The position numbers and the translations under genes were made by a program. Of a stretch of 64,000 nt of DNA, positions 36,501 through 43,837 are shown in pieces. Location of the stretch: positions 372,001-436,000 of the forward strand of contig CAYGOF010000001.1 in the NCBI GenBank assembly GCA_964351395.1, written 5' to 3'. The DNA is from Imperialibacter sp964351395 (lineage in GTDB: Bacteria > Bacteroidota > Bacteroidia > Cytophagales > Cyclobacteriaceae). Positions within the stretch are counted from its first letter, which is position 1, and each line of letters starts with the position of its first letter. A model generated the notes under the pieces. The model did no database searches and had not been told where the DNA came from. It saw only the letters and a list, made by a program, of their open reading frames with translations.

Positions 36501-37562
36501 ATCGACATTTCAAAATTAGAAGTAAACATTACCCCTTCATTAGGGGAGCTAGGTATTCAGTCAGATTTCTTCACCGACAACTTTATCATTCAATTTCAGG
36601 AGAGTGTTAGGCCAGGCATCTTTTATGAGGTAACTGTCTCAGGCCTCGTTGACTGCCGCGGCAACTTAAGTACAGAGGAACAACTGTCGACCAATTTCAT
36701 TCTTCCGTCACCTTCCGATAGCCTGGACGTGGTAATCAACGAAGTGCTTTTTAATCCAAGGAGCGGCGGTGTTGATTTTGTGGAGATCTACAATAAGTCT
36801 GACAAATACCTGGACATCAATGACTGGGAGATCGGAAATATAAAAACCGCTACAGGAGAGCCTGACGACTTCAATACAGTTGTCAACACGAACCACTTGC
36901 TCGCCCCCGGAGAGTTTTTGGTGCTGACAGAGTCACCTGCCATCCTCAAGGCTGATTATCCTTCAGGCAAAGCGGAAACCTTTTTAGAAGTCGATTTACC
37001 TACCTATCCTAATGCGGAGGGCGGCATCATCATTAAGAATGCCATAGGACATATACTAGACAGATTCGATTACTCCGAGGATTTCCACTCGCTTCTGCTA
37101 AGGGAAGCAAAAGGCGTATCGCTAGAGAGAATTTCTTTAGATCGCCCCACTAACGACCCCAATAATTGGGCCTCAGCACCACAAGAAGTAGGATTTGCTA
37201 CACCTGGTTATAAAAATGCGAATCAACATATCGGCGAATCATTGCTCAGCAAGCTTTCAGTCGAGCCCCAGTCGTTCATTCCAGGAGGAGGCGAAACTAA
37301 TAACTTCACCACTATCACCTTTGACAGTTCTTTGTCCAATGCTCGAATTGATGTTTCCATTTATGACGTAGCCGGCAGAAAAATAAAAACACTAGCCCTT
37401 GGCAAAACTGTGACCGATGGGTCATTCTTCCGCTGGGATGGTTCCAGCGATGCTGGCGACATGGCCAGAGTAGGCATTTACCTGGTACAGGTTGAGTATT
37501 TCGACGCTTCGGGGCAAACCGGTGTGGTGCGCACATCAGTGGCACTTGGAGCCAGGTTTTAA
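30552..37562 (+). CDS. giant surface protein with four lamin-tail domains and SbsA-like Ig modules
   Basis: 2,336 residues from ATG 30552, just before a signal peptide (M-W-I-K-T-A-T-W-S-F-V-T-I-F-C-I-S-F); a GTG at 30486 would prepend 22 unrelated residues. The N-terminal ~200 residues resemble a concanavalin/laminin-G-like sandwich. Then come many ~95-residue Ig-like modules with the repeated pattern 'L-x-V/I-x-F-N/S-E-x-V', and four lamin-tail domains at about nt 32370-32860, 35140-35620, 35930-36400 and 36720-37230, each with I-x-E-V/I-M-x-D-P and E-x-V-E-I-x-N motifs. The C-terminus (Y-D-V-A-G-R-K-I-K-T-L and W-D-G-S-S-D-A-G) is a FlgD-like fold. Probably exported to the cell surface, perhaps by the type IX system. 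Role unknown; adhesion is an inference. Confidence 0.9.
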   Translation: MWIKTATWSFVTIFCISFSSISQVIDDFSDGDLSLNPAWTGSTGNFSFNATEGKLQSQGPTATATYFISTPNKFIHETSWEFNVQLNFDPSTSNYMDIFLVSDQEDLTGNLNGYFIRIGDSGSTDGIDLYRQEGSSTVRIADGPDGQVASSPNVSLKVSRNATGDWEVWADLLGGTNFSSEILTASDDTFQSTNFFGFVVHQTSTRNDDFYFGSPKITAKLLIESVEVTSKNNLKILFNQPITDASGSESSNFIISNSIPIIAINRSADNSSQVELTSGDLTTNAYSLTASNLIKEQTGTPQETIEPFSFSYIQLALSQIITPSSTEVKILFNDEVDLTVAETPSNYTINGGIGTPASAVLNASDPQEVVLTLATELSEQAYELNFLNSLPNASGNSQIELGASYDFDFVVPLIAESVTVLSKNQLLVIFNKDLAVGPAETPENYSINNSVGTPLTAALGDAPYEVVLTLGQTLAGDSYEISISNLTDAAAVTLSTNPTTLGFSYLPLTIENISVTGENTLALNFNQVVGQSSAEHVANYYLNDNFGNPQTASLSLSDDKVVELIFAKNFLNYTYELTVSGVSNSTGNATAENIVEPVAVSKATPAGALIVTEVFADPNPKGISPEPLVLPTASGAEFVEIYNPGNRSIDLTGFTLSGGTFGTHSLAGGAYVALVPASYLQDYQALGSAVGVASWNSLTNSGETVTLKDQLGNTIDEVSFSDSWNDDSEKEGGWSLEKIHPQPVCESSANWRSSVAEKGATPGAQNSVFDNTPDTTSPTVKEVEIVSPESLAIHFSEKMTADLAGAVVLLNGEAVASSTFSGDFTLVVSLYVPLLSEADYILKLEGLSDCSGNVLASNQTSFYYDTKPPVLDKLVLRSFKSLLLSFDEPLKETDAEKEENYKITGLEAFPAKSTLTTESLSEVLLEFEESFALGADYEIEVSNLKDTLGNVMASTAVASFFVQQHIDSAWAEGPNFLTIAYTKSPATGAMLSAENYVLEGKLPPLKVIAIDTLKARLIFSNNFAENKDLVLSVSNLVDANDIQLITPDYTFRYDTKPPSIDSIVVTDARHLLVYFDEALEDSYAEANGNYDWKDHGHPDAVLLQPNKKSVLLTFEESFPQEVDQELAVINLKDIFGNQITKAARKTFVYDTLAPRVISVIVTAPNMVEVYFSEPVTSESSDTLSHYVLANFNPATAKRMLPDSNVVALTFAEPLPDVNSMPLLIEGISDFRHNVSNSTNITVDNEDLRPGKAIAIADNKVSISFNKPLSDNLLMANIAGENIVSVKNGNRPHLMEVEMSTSLKEDGVYTYAFNGLISAQGITLGTVKAVSFTYRSQVEQLTSRHPVLAELLLSVPVHADSLVAVTSMTLHPGEIIPSLILQDADNPNKVNVYFDQNLPSDKDLILSFSNLYDKWDRKIPDQSIPFSIDAQAPTILKVDPRLFSELIVEFSEKVSSSTALSTNHYSLLGIGEPEKIELLGSGQLAVSLTFENEFVDQATYNLSVKRVEDISGNVIQTDTIAFTYSRPDIPSTGEVLITEIMADPSPSAGLPEVEYVEIFNNSGKELDLTTLRFVNSDKMFELGQGKLPAGSYFILCSTSDAASLSPFGSTIGLTSWSALSNGGDSLSLINYSGDLIDQAVYNSSWYKDTQKDEGGYSLEKILGESPCGEDYRWGASISEIGGTPGSANSLTFAEIDSVAPELLSIGVVEATKLSLSFSEWISEIGLAGLQVSVNGQDNIDSFTLEDNPTKIIAVLKQPLMLGAEYLITISGLSDCSGNTMELTELKVGVGRSPSFGELIISELMPDPDPSQGLPEAEYIEVLNVSSDWISLEAVSLMVGDKKVAFPNSALAPNTYLILSSSGNLPLLKKFGATLSLPSFPALKNDGDEISLFAGDELLHSSQYDDGLFREADKRDGGWSLEIIDAALPCAGKENWTASIAEHGGTPGQVNSVNGTLGDGMPVSLLEVIHLSDSTLHARLSEQVTIDISKLEVNITPSLGELGIQSDFFTDNFIIQFQESVRPGIFYEVTVSGLVDCRGNLSTEEQLSTNFILPSPSDSLDVVINEVLFNPRSGGVDFVEIYNKSDKYLDINDWEIGNIKTATGEPDDFNTVVNTNHLLAPGEFLVLTESPAILKADYPSGKAETFLEVDLPTYPNAEGGIIIKNAIGHILDRFDYSEDFHSLLLREAKGVSLERISLDRPTNDPNNWASAPQEVGFATPGYKNANQHIGESLLSKLSVEPQSFIPGGGETNNFTTITFDSSLSNARIDVSIYDVAGRKIKTLALGKTVTDGSFFRWDGSSDAGDMARVGIYLVQVEYFDASGQTGVVRTSVALGARF

Positions 37563-37602
37563 TCCGGCGCCATCACGGCCATCTTTCTTCTTTCAGTTAT
37601 TT

Positions 37603-39078
37603 TCAAAAACTATTGATTTCCTTCGCCGCCCGGTTGCCAGATTCAATAGCGCCCTGAATCCACCCATGGTAGGCAGATGCATGCTCACCAGCAAAGTGGA
37701 TGCGACCTTCAGCAGTACCTAAATGGGGCAAATGCTGGGTCATGTCGTTTGGTGTACCAATTGCATGGGCATAGCCCGCCCAGGGGTCTTCCCCCCAAAG
37801 TTTAATAAACGAACCTTCCAGCTGAGGTTCGAGTCCTGGAAACACAGAATCCAAATGCCTGGCTGAGAAAGTGAGCCTTTCACTTGCGCTCATTGACATA
37901 AACTTCTCGGCATCTCTTCCTTTTACATAATGGGCAATCATGCCGCGGGTAGCGTCGGTCTGGTAATGAGGGTCCCAAATCTCAGAGGGGAAGTCAGTGG
38001 CGGCAAATCCGTTATAGCCTTCTTTTCTCCAATAGCGGTCCTTTACCTGCACCACCGTGCGACCAAGGTTCCAGCCTCCCATATTATTGATGGCTTTTTG
38101 TTTGGGTGCAGAAAGCGTTTTCACAAAATCCATTTTCTTTAATATTGGCAAAGGCAAGGTGCAAATAATCCGATCAGCTCTGAGACTTGTAGATACCCCC
38201 CCCTGGTTTACTGTCACGGTCACACCAGTGTCGTCTTGTGACACAGCCAATACTTTGGTGCCATAGCGGATAAGATCACCCAGGTCCTTGGCCAATGCGC
38301 GGGGCAGTAGGTCGTTTCCACCCAAAATCTTGTTTCGTTTTGCGCCAAAAGACAGGCTTAATTCGCGAATCATCTCCAGAACGGAAACATTCAACCCTTT
38401 CGGCACATTCTCCTCCCAGCCCAACATAAGGGCCCCCGCTATATCGCCGCTGTATTTTTGATCGATGAGGAACTCCTTGAAAGTCAATTCATCGAAACCT
38501 GCAATCGCAGCCGGAGGCCAGCTCATATCGTGGGCGTTACCCAAATTCTTCATGATGACCTCAAAGGGCTTAGTGCTGATACCAGCCCAATCCATCGCTA
38601 CCTCTTCTGCTGTAAGAGAGAAAGGGTAATCCTTCAATGGTGCTGGCTGAGTGCTTGTGTAAGCTATCTTCTTTCCCTTTACCATATGCAGCAGCTTGCC
38701 CTCGGCGGGGTTGAATGGATAAAGCTCCAACCCATATTGCTTTACATACTTCATGGTCCAGTCGTGGTCTTCGGGTATGCGGGCAGCACCCATATCGGCA
38801 TAAAGTCCATCAGCAAACATGTTGCGGGCAGTAAACACCCGGCCACCTGCACGCATTTGGCCTTCAAGCACCAAGACCTCATGGCCCAAATTTCGTAGTT
38901 CCATCGCCGCTGCAAGCCCCGACATACCGGCACCTATGATAATCACTTTTTGCTTGGTGCCCCGCTTTGATTTCCATGGGTCGTTGATCGAAAGTGCTTG
39001 AATGGGTGTAGTTGCCAGCGAGGCTGCCATCAGGGAAGTAAGCCGTACAAAGTCACGGCGGGTAAAAATGGTAGACAT
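37603..39078 (-). CDS. Tat-exported flavin-containing amine oxidase
   Basis: 491 residues. A twin-arginine signal (T-R-R-D-F-V-R-L) precedes the FAD-binding dinucleotide fold V-I-I-I-G-A-G-M-S-G-L-A-A-A-M-E-L, with the following L-V-L-E-G and G-G-R-V-F motifs. The C-terminal F-A-G-E-H-A-S segment completes the FAD site, as in monoamine and L-amino-acid oxidases. It oxidises an amine or amino acid to an imine with release of hydrogen peroxide; the substrate cannot be read. The gene converges with the giant protein gene (40-bp gap) and diverges from an ABC exporter across 267 bp. It is monocistronic. Confidence 0.9.
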   Translation of the reverse strand: MSTIFTRRDFVRLTSLMAASLATTPIQALSINDPWKSKRGTKQKVIIIGAGMSGLAAAMELRNLGHEVLVLEGQMRAGGRVFTARNMFADGLYADMGAARIPEDHDWTMKYVKQYGLELYPFNPAEGKLLHMVKGKKIAYTSTQPAPLKDYPFSLTAEEVAMDWAGISTKPFEVIMKNLGNAHDMSWPPAAIAGFDELTFKEFLIDQKYSGDIAGALMLGWEENVPKGLNVSVLEMIRELSLSFGAKRNKILGGNDLLPRALAKDLGDLIRYGTKVLAVSQDDTGVTVTVNQGGVSTSLRADRIICTLPLPILKKMDFVKTLSAPKQKAINNMGGWNLGRTVVQVKDRYWRKEGYNGFAATDFPSEIWDPHYQTDATRGMIAHYVKGRDAEKFMSMSASERLTFSARHLDSVFPGLEPQLEGSFIKLWGEDPWAGYAHAIGTPNDMTQHLPHLGTAEGRIHFAGEHASAYHGWIQGAIESGNRAAKEINSF

Positions 39079-39345
39079 GAAAAGGAGGTTTAATGATTAA
39101 GTAAGTATCTGTACAATCAAGCGCTGGCAAAAACAATTGATCGTTGAAAATAGCAAATAAAGGCCAAAGGAGTAAGATTTGAACTAACAAAACGAATCAA
39201 CTTTTTTAATAAAAATTAAAGTAAAGCATAGCTTCTCAACGTCTCCCTGAAAGGGTTGGGTAAATGAACAGAACTATTTTCCCCCTAAAACCAGTTACTA
39301 ATCCATTATCTTGCCATTTGGTAATCAACCATTCCTGATTCGTTC

Positions 39346-41088
39346 ATGTCAAAACCGAAACCTAAAGTAACCGTAGCCCAGGCGTTCAAAGCATTTATCT
39401 GGCCACGTCGCAAAATTGTAGCAGTGGGCCTTGTGCTCATTATCATTAGTCGCCTTGCTAGCCTTGTGCTGCCTGGAGCCACCAAATACTTGATCGACGA
39501 CGTGATCGTCAATCACGACCTGCACATGCTCAAGCTGTTGCTCATAGCAGTTGTAGCCTCCATTACGCTGCAGGCAGTTACCTCATTTTCTCTTACTCGC
39601 CTGCTCAGTGTAGAAGCACAGCTGCTTATTAGTAAGTTGCGGGCCCAGGTGCAAAGAAAGATCTTGTCGCTGCCCATATCTTATTTTGATAACAACAAGT
39701 CGGGTGCACTTGTGAGTAGGGTGATGAGCGATGTAGAAGGCGTTCGCAACCTGGTGGGCACAGGCCTGGTGCAGCTGGTTGGCGGCACTATCACAGCCAT
39801 CATTTCGCTGGTTTTGCTTATCCGAATTAGCCCGATGATGACATTTTACGTACTGGTACCGGTAGGCGTTTTTGCGTTTATTGCCATGAAAGCCTTCAGC
39901 AAAATCCGTCCAATTTTTCGTGAGCGTGGCGTAATCAATGCTGAAGTCACCGGGCGCCTGACAGAAACCTTAAATGGAGTAAGGGTAATAAAAGGCTTTA
40001 ATGCCGAAGAACAGGAGAACAATACTTTTGCCGCTGGTGTCGAGCGCCTCTTTCAGAATGTAAAAGCAAGCCTTACCACCACAGCGCTTGTAACAAGCTC
40101 CGCCACCTTTCTACTTGGACTGGCCTCTACAGGCATCATGGGGATTGGCGGCTATCAGATCATTCAGGACTCTATGACCATCGGCGAGTTTATTTCCTTC
40201 ACCCTTTACCTCGGCTTTATGATTGCGCCCATTGTACAGATGAGCAATATCGGAAGTCAGCTCACGGAAGCATTTGCTGGCCTCGACCGCACGGAAGAGA
40301 TCATGAACATGGACCCTGAAGACATGCCGGAAGAAAGACCTGTCCAACTCAAAAAGTTGAAAGGTGACTATTCTTTCGAAAACGTGAGTTTTGCCTACGA
40401 AGAGGGAAAAGAAGTTATTCATGATGTAAGCTTTGCCGCACCTGCAGGATCTGTGACGGCATTGGTAGGATCGTCAGGATCCGGAAAAACGACTATCGCA
40501 GGTTTGGCAGCAACATTTCTTACGCCCAAGTCCGGTCGGATAACTTTGGACGGGGAAGACTTGTCGAAAATAGGGCTAAAAAGTTTCCGTCAGTTCCTGG
40601 GCGTAGTGCTTCAGGATGATTTTCTTTTCGAAGGTACTATTAGAGAAAATATTTTATTCCCAAGGCCTAATGCCACCGAGGAAGAATTGAAAGCGGCAGT
40701 AACGGCAGCCTATGTCAATGAATTTACCGACCGATTTGACGAAGGGCTGGATACTGTCATTGGAGAAAGAGGCGTAAAGCTTTCAGGCGGGCAGCGTCAG
40801 CGTATCGCTATTGCCAGAGCCATTCTGGCTAATCCCAAGGTGATTATCCTGGATGAGGCCACGTCTAATCTGGACACAGAAAGCGAGTCGATGATCCAGA
40901 AAAGTTTATCGGAGCTCATGAAGGATAGAACCACTTTTGTTATTGCGCATAGACTGAGCACGATTCGCCGGGCTGATCAGATCCTGGTGATTGAGCAGGG
41001 TGAGGTTGTTGAGCGGGGAACCCACGAAGAGCTAATTGAAAAGAAAGGCCGGTATTTCGATTTATATACTTATCAGGCGAGAATTTAA
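39346..41088 (+). CDS. ABC-type exporter, fused permease and ATPase (MsbA/multidrug-like)
   Basis: 580 residues: six-helix membrane domain (residues ~20-320) followed by the nucleotide-binding domain. Walker A is G-S-S-G-S-G-K-T-T with the lysine at residue 381, the signature is L-S-G-G-Q-R-Q-R, Walker B is V-I-I-L-D-E-A-T, and the switch histidine is in I-A-H-R-L-S-T-I. It works as a homodimer or with another half-transporter to export lipids or drugs. No substrate-specific neighbour is present. A second half-transporter of the same class lies at 60324 in this window. Confidence 0.93.
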   Translation: MSKPKPKVTVAQAFKAFIWPRRKIVAVGLVLIIISRLASLVLPGATKYLIDDVIVNHDLHMLKLLLIAVVASITLQAVTSFSLTRLLSVEAQLLISKLRAQVQRKILSLPISYFDNNKSGALVSRVMSDVEGVRNLVGTGLVQLVGGTITAIISLVLLIRISPMMTFYVLVPVGVFAFIAMKAFSKIRPIFRERGVINAEVTGRLTETLNGVRVIKGFNAEEQENNTFAAGVERLFQNVKASLTTTALVTSSATFLLGLASTGIMGIGGYQIIQDSMTIGEFISFTLYLGFMIAPIVQMSNIGSQLTEAFAGLDRTEEIMNMDPEDMPEERPVQLKKLKGDYSFENVSFAYEEGKEVIHDVSFAAPAGSVTALVGSSGSGKTTIAGLAATFLTPKSGRITLDGEDLSKIGLKSFRQFLGVVLQDDFLFEGTIRENILFPRPNATEEELKAAVTAAYVNEFTDRFDEGLDTVIGERGVKLSGGQRQRIAIARAILANPKVIILDEATSNLDTESESMIQKSLSELMKDRTTFVIAHRLSTIRRADQILVIEQGEVVERGTHEELIEKKGRYFDLYTYQARI

Positions 41089-41107
41089 AAGAAACAGCAA
41101 GTCGAGC

Positions 41108-41147
41108 GCTAACGGATGTGATGTAAAAAAAGCATCCGCCTGTTAGC
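41108..41147. terminator. imperfect hairpin between convergent genes
   Basis: GCTAAC-GGATG (41108-41118) pairs with CATCC (41133-41137) and GTTAGC (41142-41147), with a four-base bulge. It lies where the ABC exporter gene meets the leftward membrane-protein gene and overlaps the latter's stop codon. An A-run sits in the loop. Possible bidirectional terminator. Confidence 0.35.
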
Positions 41148-41631
41148 TCTTGATTTTCACTTCAAGTCTACCGGACTGCAATGTTTCCTTCAAGAGAGAA
41201 ATAAATGAATCAAGCTGCTTCGATTTTTCAAGTTCTATAAGCTCAAAATTATCTTTTTCGCCTTCCATCTCCAGGCTGATCATACTGTGGATAGGAATTA
41301 CATCGTAAATGAACAGGTAAACAACATAAAGTATAAGAGCGAGCCCCCCTATGAGGTAAATGAACCCTTTTACACTGTAATAGCTTGATCCGCCCAACTC
41401 TCCAGCCGCTATACCTAAGTTCCAATCACTTAAGGAAACCAGGTATACGACGCCGATTATTATCCCCAGAGCAAAGATTATAGATAAAAATGGGTTCTTG
41501 CTTCTTGCGCCATAATAGACTTTTACCAACTGAATCTCTACCGCTGAAATTTGACGACCTTTCAACAACCCTTCTTTAATACGGAAGTTTTGCCCGTCAA
41601 ATGAGAATCCTTTTGTAATGAAATTCGCCAT
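41143..41631 (-). CDS. small membrane protein of unknown function
   Basis: 162 residues from ATG 41631; an ATG at 41673 would add 14 residues and is also possible. The N-terminal ~45 residues are soluble and strand-rich, then two hydrophobic segments (P-F-L-S-I-I-F-A-L-G-I-I-I-G-V-V-Y-L-V and G-F-I-Y-L-I-G-G-L-A-L-I-L-Y-V-V) with a cytosolic tail of charged helix. No family was recognised, though the layout resembles small bacterial PH-like membrane proteins. It lies 77 bp downstream of the 5-formyl-THF cyclo-ligase gene, on the same strand, and may end that operon. Confidence 0.6.
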   Translation of the reverse strand: MANFITKGFSFDGQNFRIKEGLLKGRQISAVEIQLVKVYYGARSKNPFLSIIFALGIIIGVVYLVSLSDWNLGIAAGELGGSSYYSVKGFIYLIGGLALILYVVYLFIYDVIPIHSMISLEMEGEKDNFELIELEKSKQLDSFISLLKETLQSGRLEVKIKS

Positions 41632-41707
41632 TTCTTCCCAATGAGTTTGAGGGGAAGATAATTTCCATGACAACTTATGGCTTAGGGTTAGAAAATAGTA
41701 CTCATTT

Positions 41708-42262
41708 CTAAGAAACTTCTACGGAGATTACCATATCGAGCGGCACATCATGCGGATCTGCCGCTATTGTCTCTTCAACTAATGGAAGTAAAGAAAGCCC
41801 AACCATTTTACATTTTTTTGGCAAAGAGGCAAGGAACCCATCATAAAACCCTTTCCCATACCCAATGCGGTTTCCCTTCTTATCAGCTACAAGAAGCGGC
41901 ACAAAAAGAGCTGTGCAGGCCGACGGATCAGCGGGTCGGGCGCCTACAGGCTCTGGAATGCCCCATTTGTCGGTCTCAAACTGCGTGTTAGCATCAAACC
42001 ACACATGTGCAAGTGTACCATCCTTGATATTGGTGACAGAAGTGATGGTGCCTTTGCCTTGTTCCCACAACCAGTGAATGATTGGCCAGGTGTCTACTTC
42101 CCTGAATTTCTCGATCGGTAAAAAAATATGAACGGGTCCATCGCCTATCACCTCACTAGATTTGACCTGCTCAAAAAGGATATCAGAAGCTCTCCGCCAT
42201 TCTTCAGGGCTAAGGGCTTTTCGTTTTGCCAGATACGTTTTTCGAAGTGTTTCTTTGTCCAT
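41708..42262 (-). CDS. 5-formyltetrahydrofolate cyclo-ligase
   Basis: 184 residues, near the usual ~190. It salvages 5-formyl-THF to 5,10-methenyl-THF using ATP. Family motifs are the basic N-terminus (K-R-K-A-L-S-P-E-E-W), the central K-W-G-I-P-E-P loop and the C-terminal G-Y-G-K-G-F-Y-D-G active-site loop. It is six bases downstream of bshC on the same strand, forming a tight rimO-bshC-cyclo-ligase run. Confidence 0.92.
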   Translation of the reverse strand: MDKETLRKTYLAKRKALSPEEWRRASDILFEQVKSSEVIGDGPVHIFLPIEKFREVDTWPIIHWLWEQGKGTITSVTNIKDGTLAHVWFDANTQFETDKWGIPEPVGARPADPSACTALFVPLLVADKKGNRIGYGKGFYDGFLASLPKKCKMVGLSLLPLVEETIAADPHDVPLDMVISVEVS

Positions 42263-42268
42263 CAGGCC

Positions 42269-43831
42269 TTATTCTTCCATAAAAATATGAAAGGAAAAGT
42301 CGAATGCATCAAATCCTTTTAGGAACTCATCCAGAACTCCTGGATTAGTGAGGTAGAAATTAAGAAAATTATCGTGGCGCTCTTGCAATGATCCGCCAGG
42401 GAAAAGCTTCTCCTTGATGCTCTCAATTTGGTTAATGGCCACCGACTGGTTGTTTTCTTCTGCCTTCTGGAGCTTTTTCTCCATGCCTTCAAATTCTTGA
42501 AGCAAACGGGTTTCCTGCTTGCCCATGTACCCATCCAGGGTTTTGTCTATGGCTACGGCCTTGGCTTTCACTTGCTCCATCAGTTTGGTAAAGGCTGCTT
42601 TTTCGTCACCAAGCATCAGCTCATTTTCAGAGTTTTGCCTTACATACTTTTTCCTTATCTCGTGACCTTCCATAAATAGGTCGGCGAGTTTGAGCCCAAG
42701 CTTTTCTATTTTTGCTGCCTGACTCTTTGGCGCCACAAGCCCAAAATTACGGGGCATAAGCATAGGGAAGGGTAGTTGATAATGATCAAACACGGCTTTG
42801 AACTGCAACCAGTAGGCTACTTCGGCAGGGCCGCCGACATAGGCAAGGTTAGGCAATATCGCCTCCTGATACACTGGCCTCATGATCACATTGGGGCTGA
42901 ACTTCTCAGGGTTCGTTTCCAACAATTTCCACAACTCCTCTTTTGAAAATGATAAGTTGGTATTATTCACTTTGTAGGCGCCATTCTCCTCGATGATCCT
43001 GTCGCGGTGGATACTGTTGAGATAAAAGAAGTTAATCTCTCTTGAGTGTACCTGGGTTTTGAAGCCTTTGCTGTCAAGACTGTGCGTGGTTTCCTCAACT
43101 AACTTGCCGGAAACATGGCCTTCAATGTCTTGCTTGATAATTGGGGCAAATATTTTTTTCAACACCGGATGATCACCATCCACCATTACAAGACCTTCAT
43201 GTCCAAACAGCTCATTCACATAGTACCTTACTGCGTCAGCCAAATTGCTATGATCGAGGTAGGCTTTCTCGAAAATAGTGGGTTTGTCTGGCATTTTGTC
43301 GAGTACCTTGCTAAGGGAATGAGGCATAAACCTCCCCACGGCTCCTTTTTGATCAGTCTCCCAGGTGTATTTTTTACCATAGAGGTAAAAATAGCTGATT
43401 TCCTCAAAGTCATGGTCTTCTGAAGCTGCCCAATAAACAGGCACAAAATGATGATTGGGATACTTTTCTTTCAGCTGCTTACATGCGTTGATGACAGTGA
43501 CAATCTTATAAATAAAATAGAGAGGGCCTGTGAAAATATTAAGCTGATGTCCGGTGGTTACGGTATATGTATTTGATTCAGTGAGGGCATGTATATTTTC
43601 GCGCAGCTTAGGTGCCATGTCTAGCGCACCATACTGCTGGTTGAGCACTGATTCAAGTCTAAGTCTGGTGTTCTTTGGAAAACCCTCTTTAAGCGCTATT
43701 TGTTTCTCCACATTGTCAATGGAGGGGTAGTATTGGTAAAAGTCTTTAAGAGACTCATTCTTTGCCAGGTATTCCAAAAAAATAGGAGAGAACTGTCCAG
43801 TCTCTCCCAGGGATATTTTTTCTACTTTCAT
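42269..43831 (-). CDS. bshC: bacillithiol biosynthesis cysteine-adding enzyme BshC
   Basis: 520 residues. BshC-family features are the N-terminal G-Q-F-S-P...Y-L-A-K-N segment, the T-G-H-Q-L-N-I-F-T-G-P-L-Y segment and P-V-Y-W-A-A-S-E-D-H-D-F-E-E, then a long C-terminal coiled coil (residues ~405-490). The enzyme adds cysteine to glucosaminyl malate, the last step of bacillithiol synthesis, so the cell likely uses bacillithiol as its low-molecular-weight thiol. bshA and bshB are not in the window. It is six bases downstream of rimO and six bases upstream of the cyclo-ligase. Confidence 0.94.
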   Translation of the reverse strand: MKVEKISLGETGQFSPIFLEYLAKNESLKDFYQYYPSIDNVEKQIALKEGFPKNTRLRLESVLNQQYGALDMAPKLRENIHALTESNTYTVTTGHQLNIFTGPLYFIYKIVTVINACKQLKEKYPNHHFVPVYWAASEDHDFEEISYFYLYGKKYTWETDQKGAVGRFMPHSLSKVLDKMPDKPTIFEKAYLDHSNLADAVRYYVNELFGHEGLVMVDGDHPVLKKIFAPIIKQDIEGHVSGKLVEETTHSLDSKGFKTQVHSREINFFYLNSIHRDRIIEENGAYKVNNTNLSFSKEELWKLLETNPEKFSPNVIMRPVYQEAILPNLAYVGGPAEVAYWLQFKAVFDHYQLPFPMLMPRNFGLVAPKSQAAKIEKLGLKLADLFMEGHEIRKKYVRQNSENELMLGDEKAAFTKLMEQVKAKAVAIDKTLDGYMGKQETRLLQEFEGMEKKLQKAEENNQSVAINQIESIKEKLFPGGSLQERHDNFLNFYLTNPGVLDEFLKGFDAFDFSFHIFMEE

Positions 43832-43837
43832 TTCAGG

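Noticed and set aside
32370..37230. Repeats in the giant gene as a possible CRISPR-like or tandem DNA repeat
   Set aside because: The repetition is at protein level (lamin-tail and Ig-like modules) with diverged DNA; there are no identical spaced repeats.
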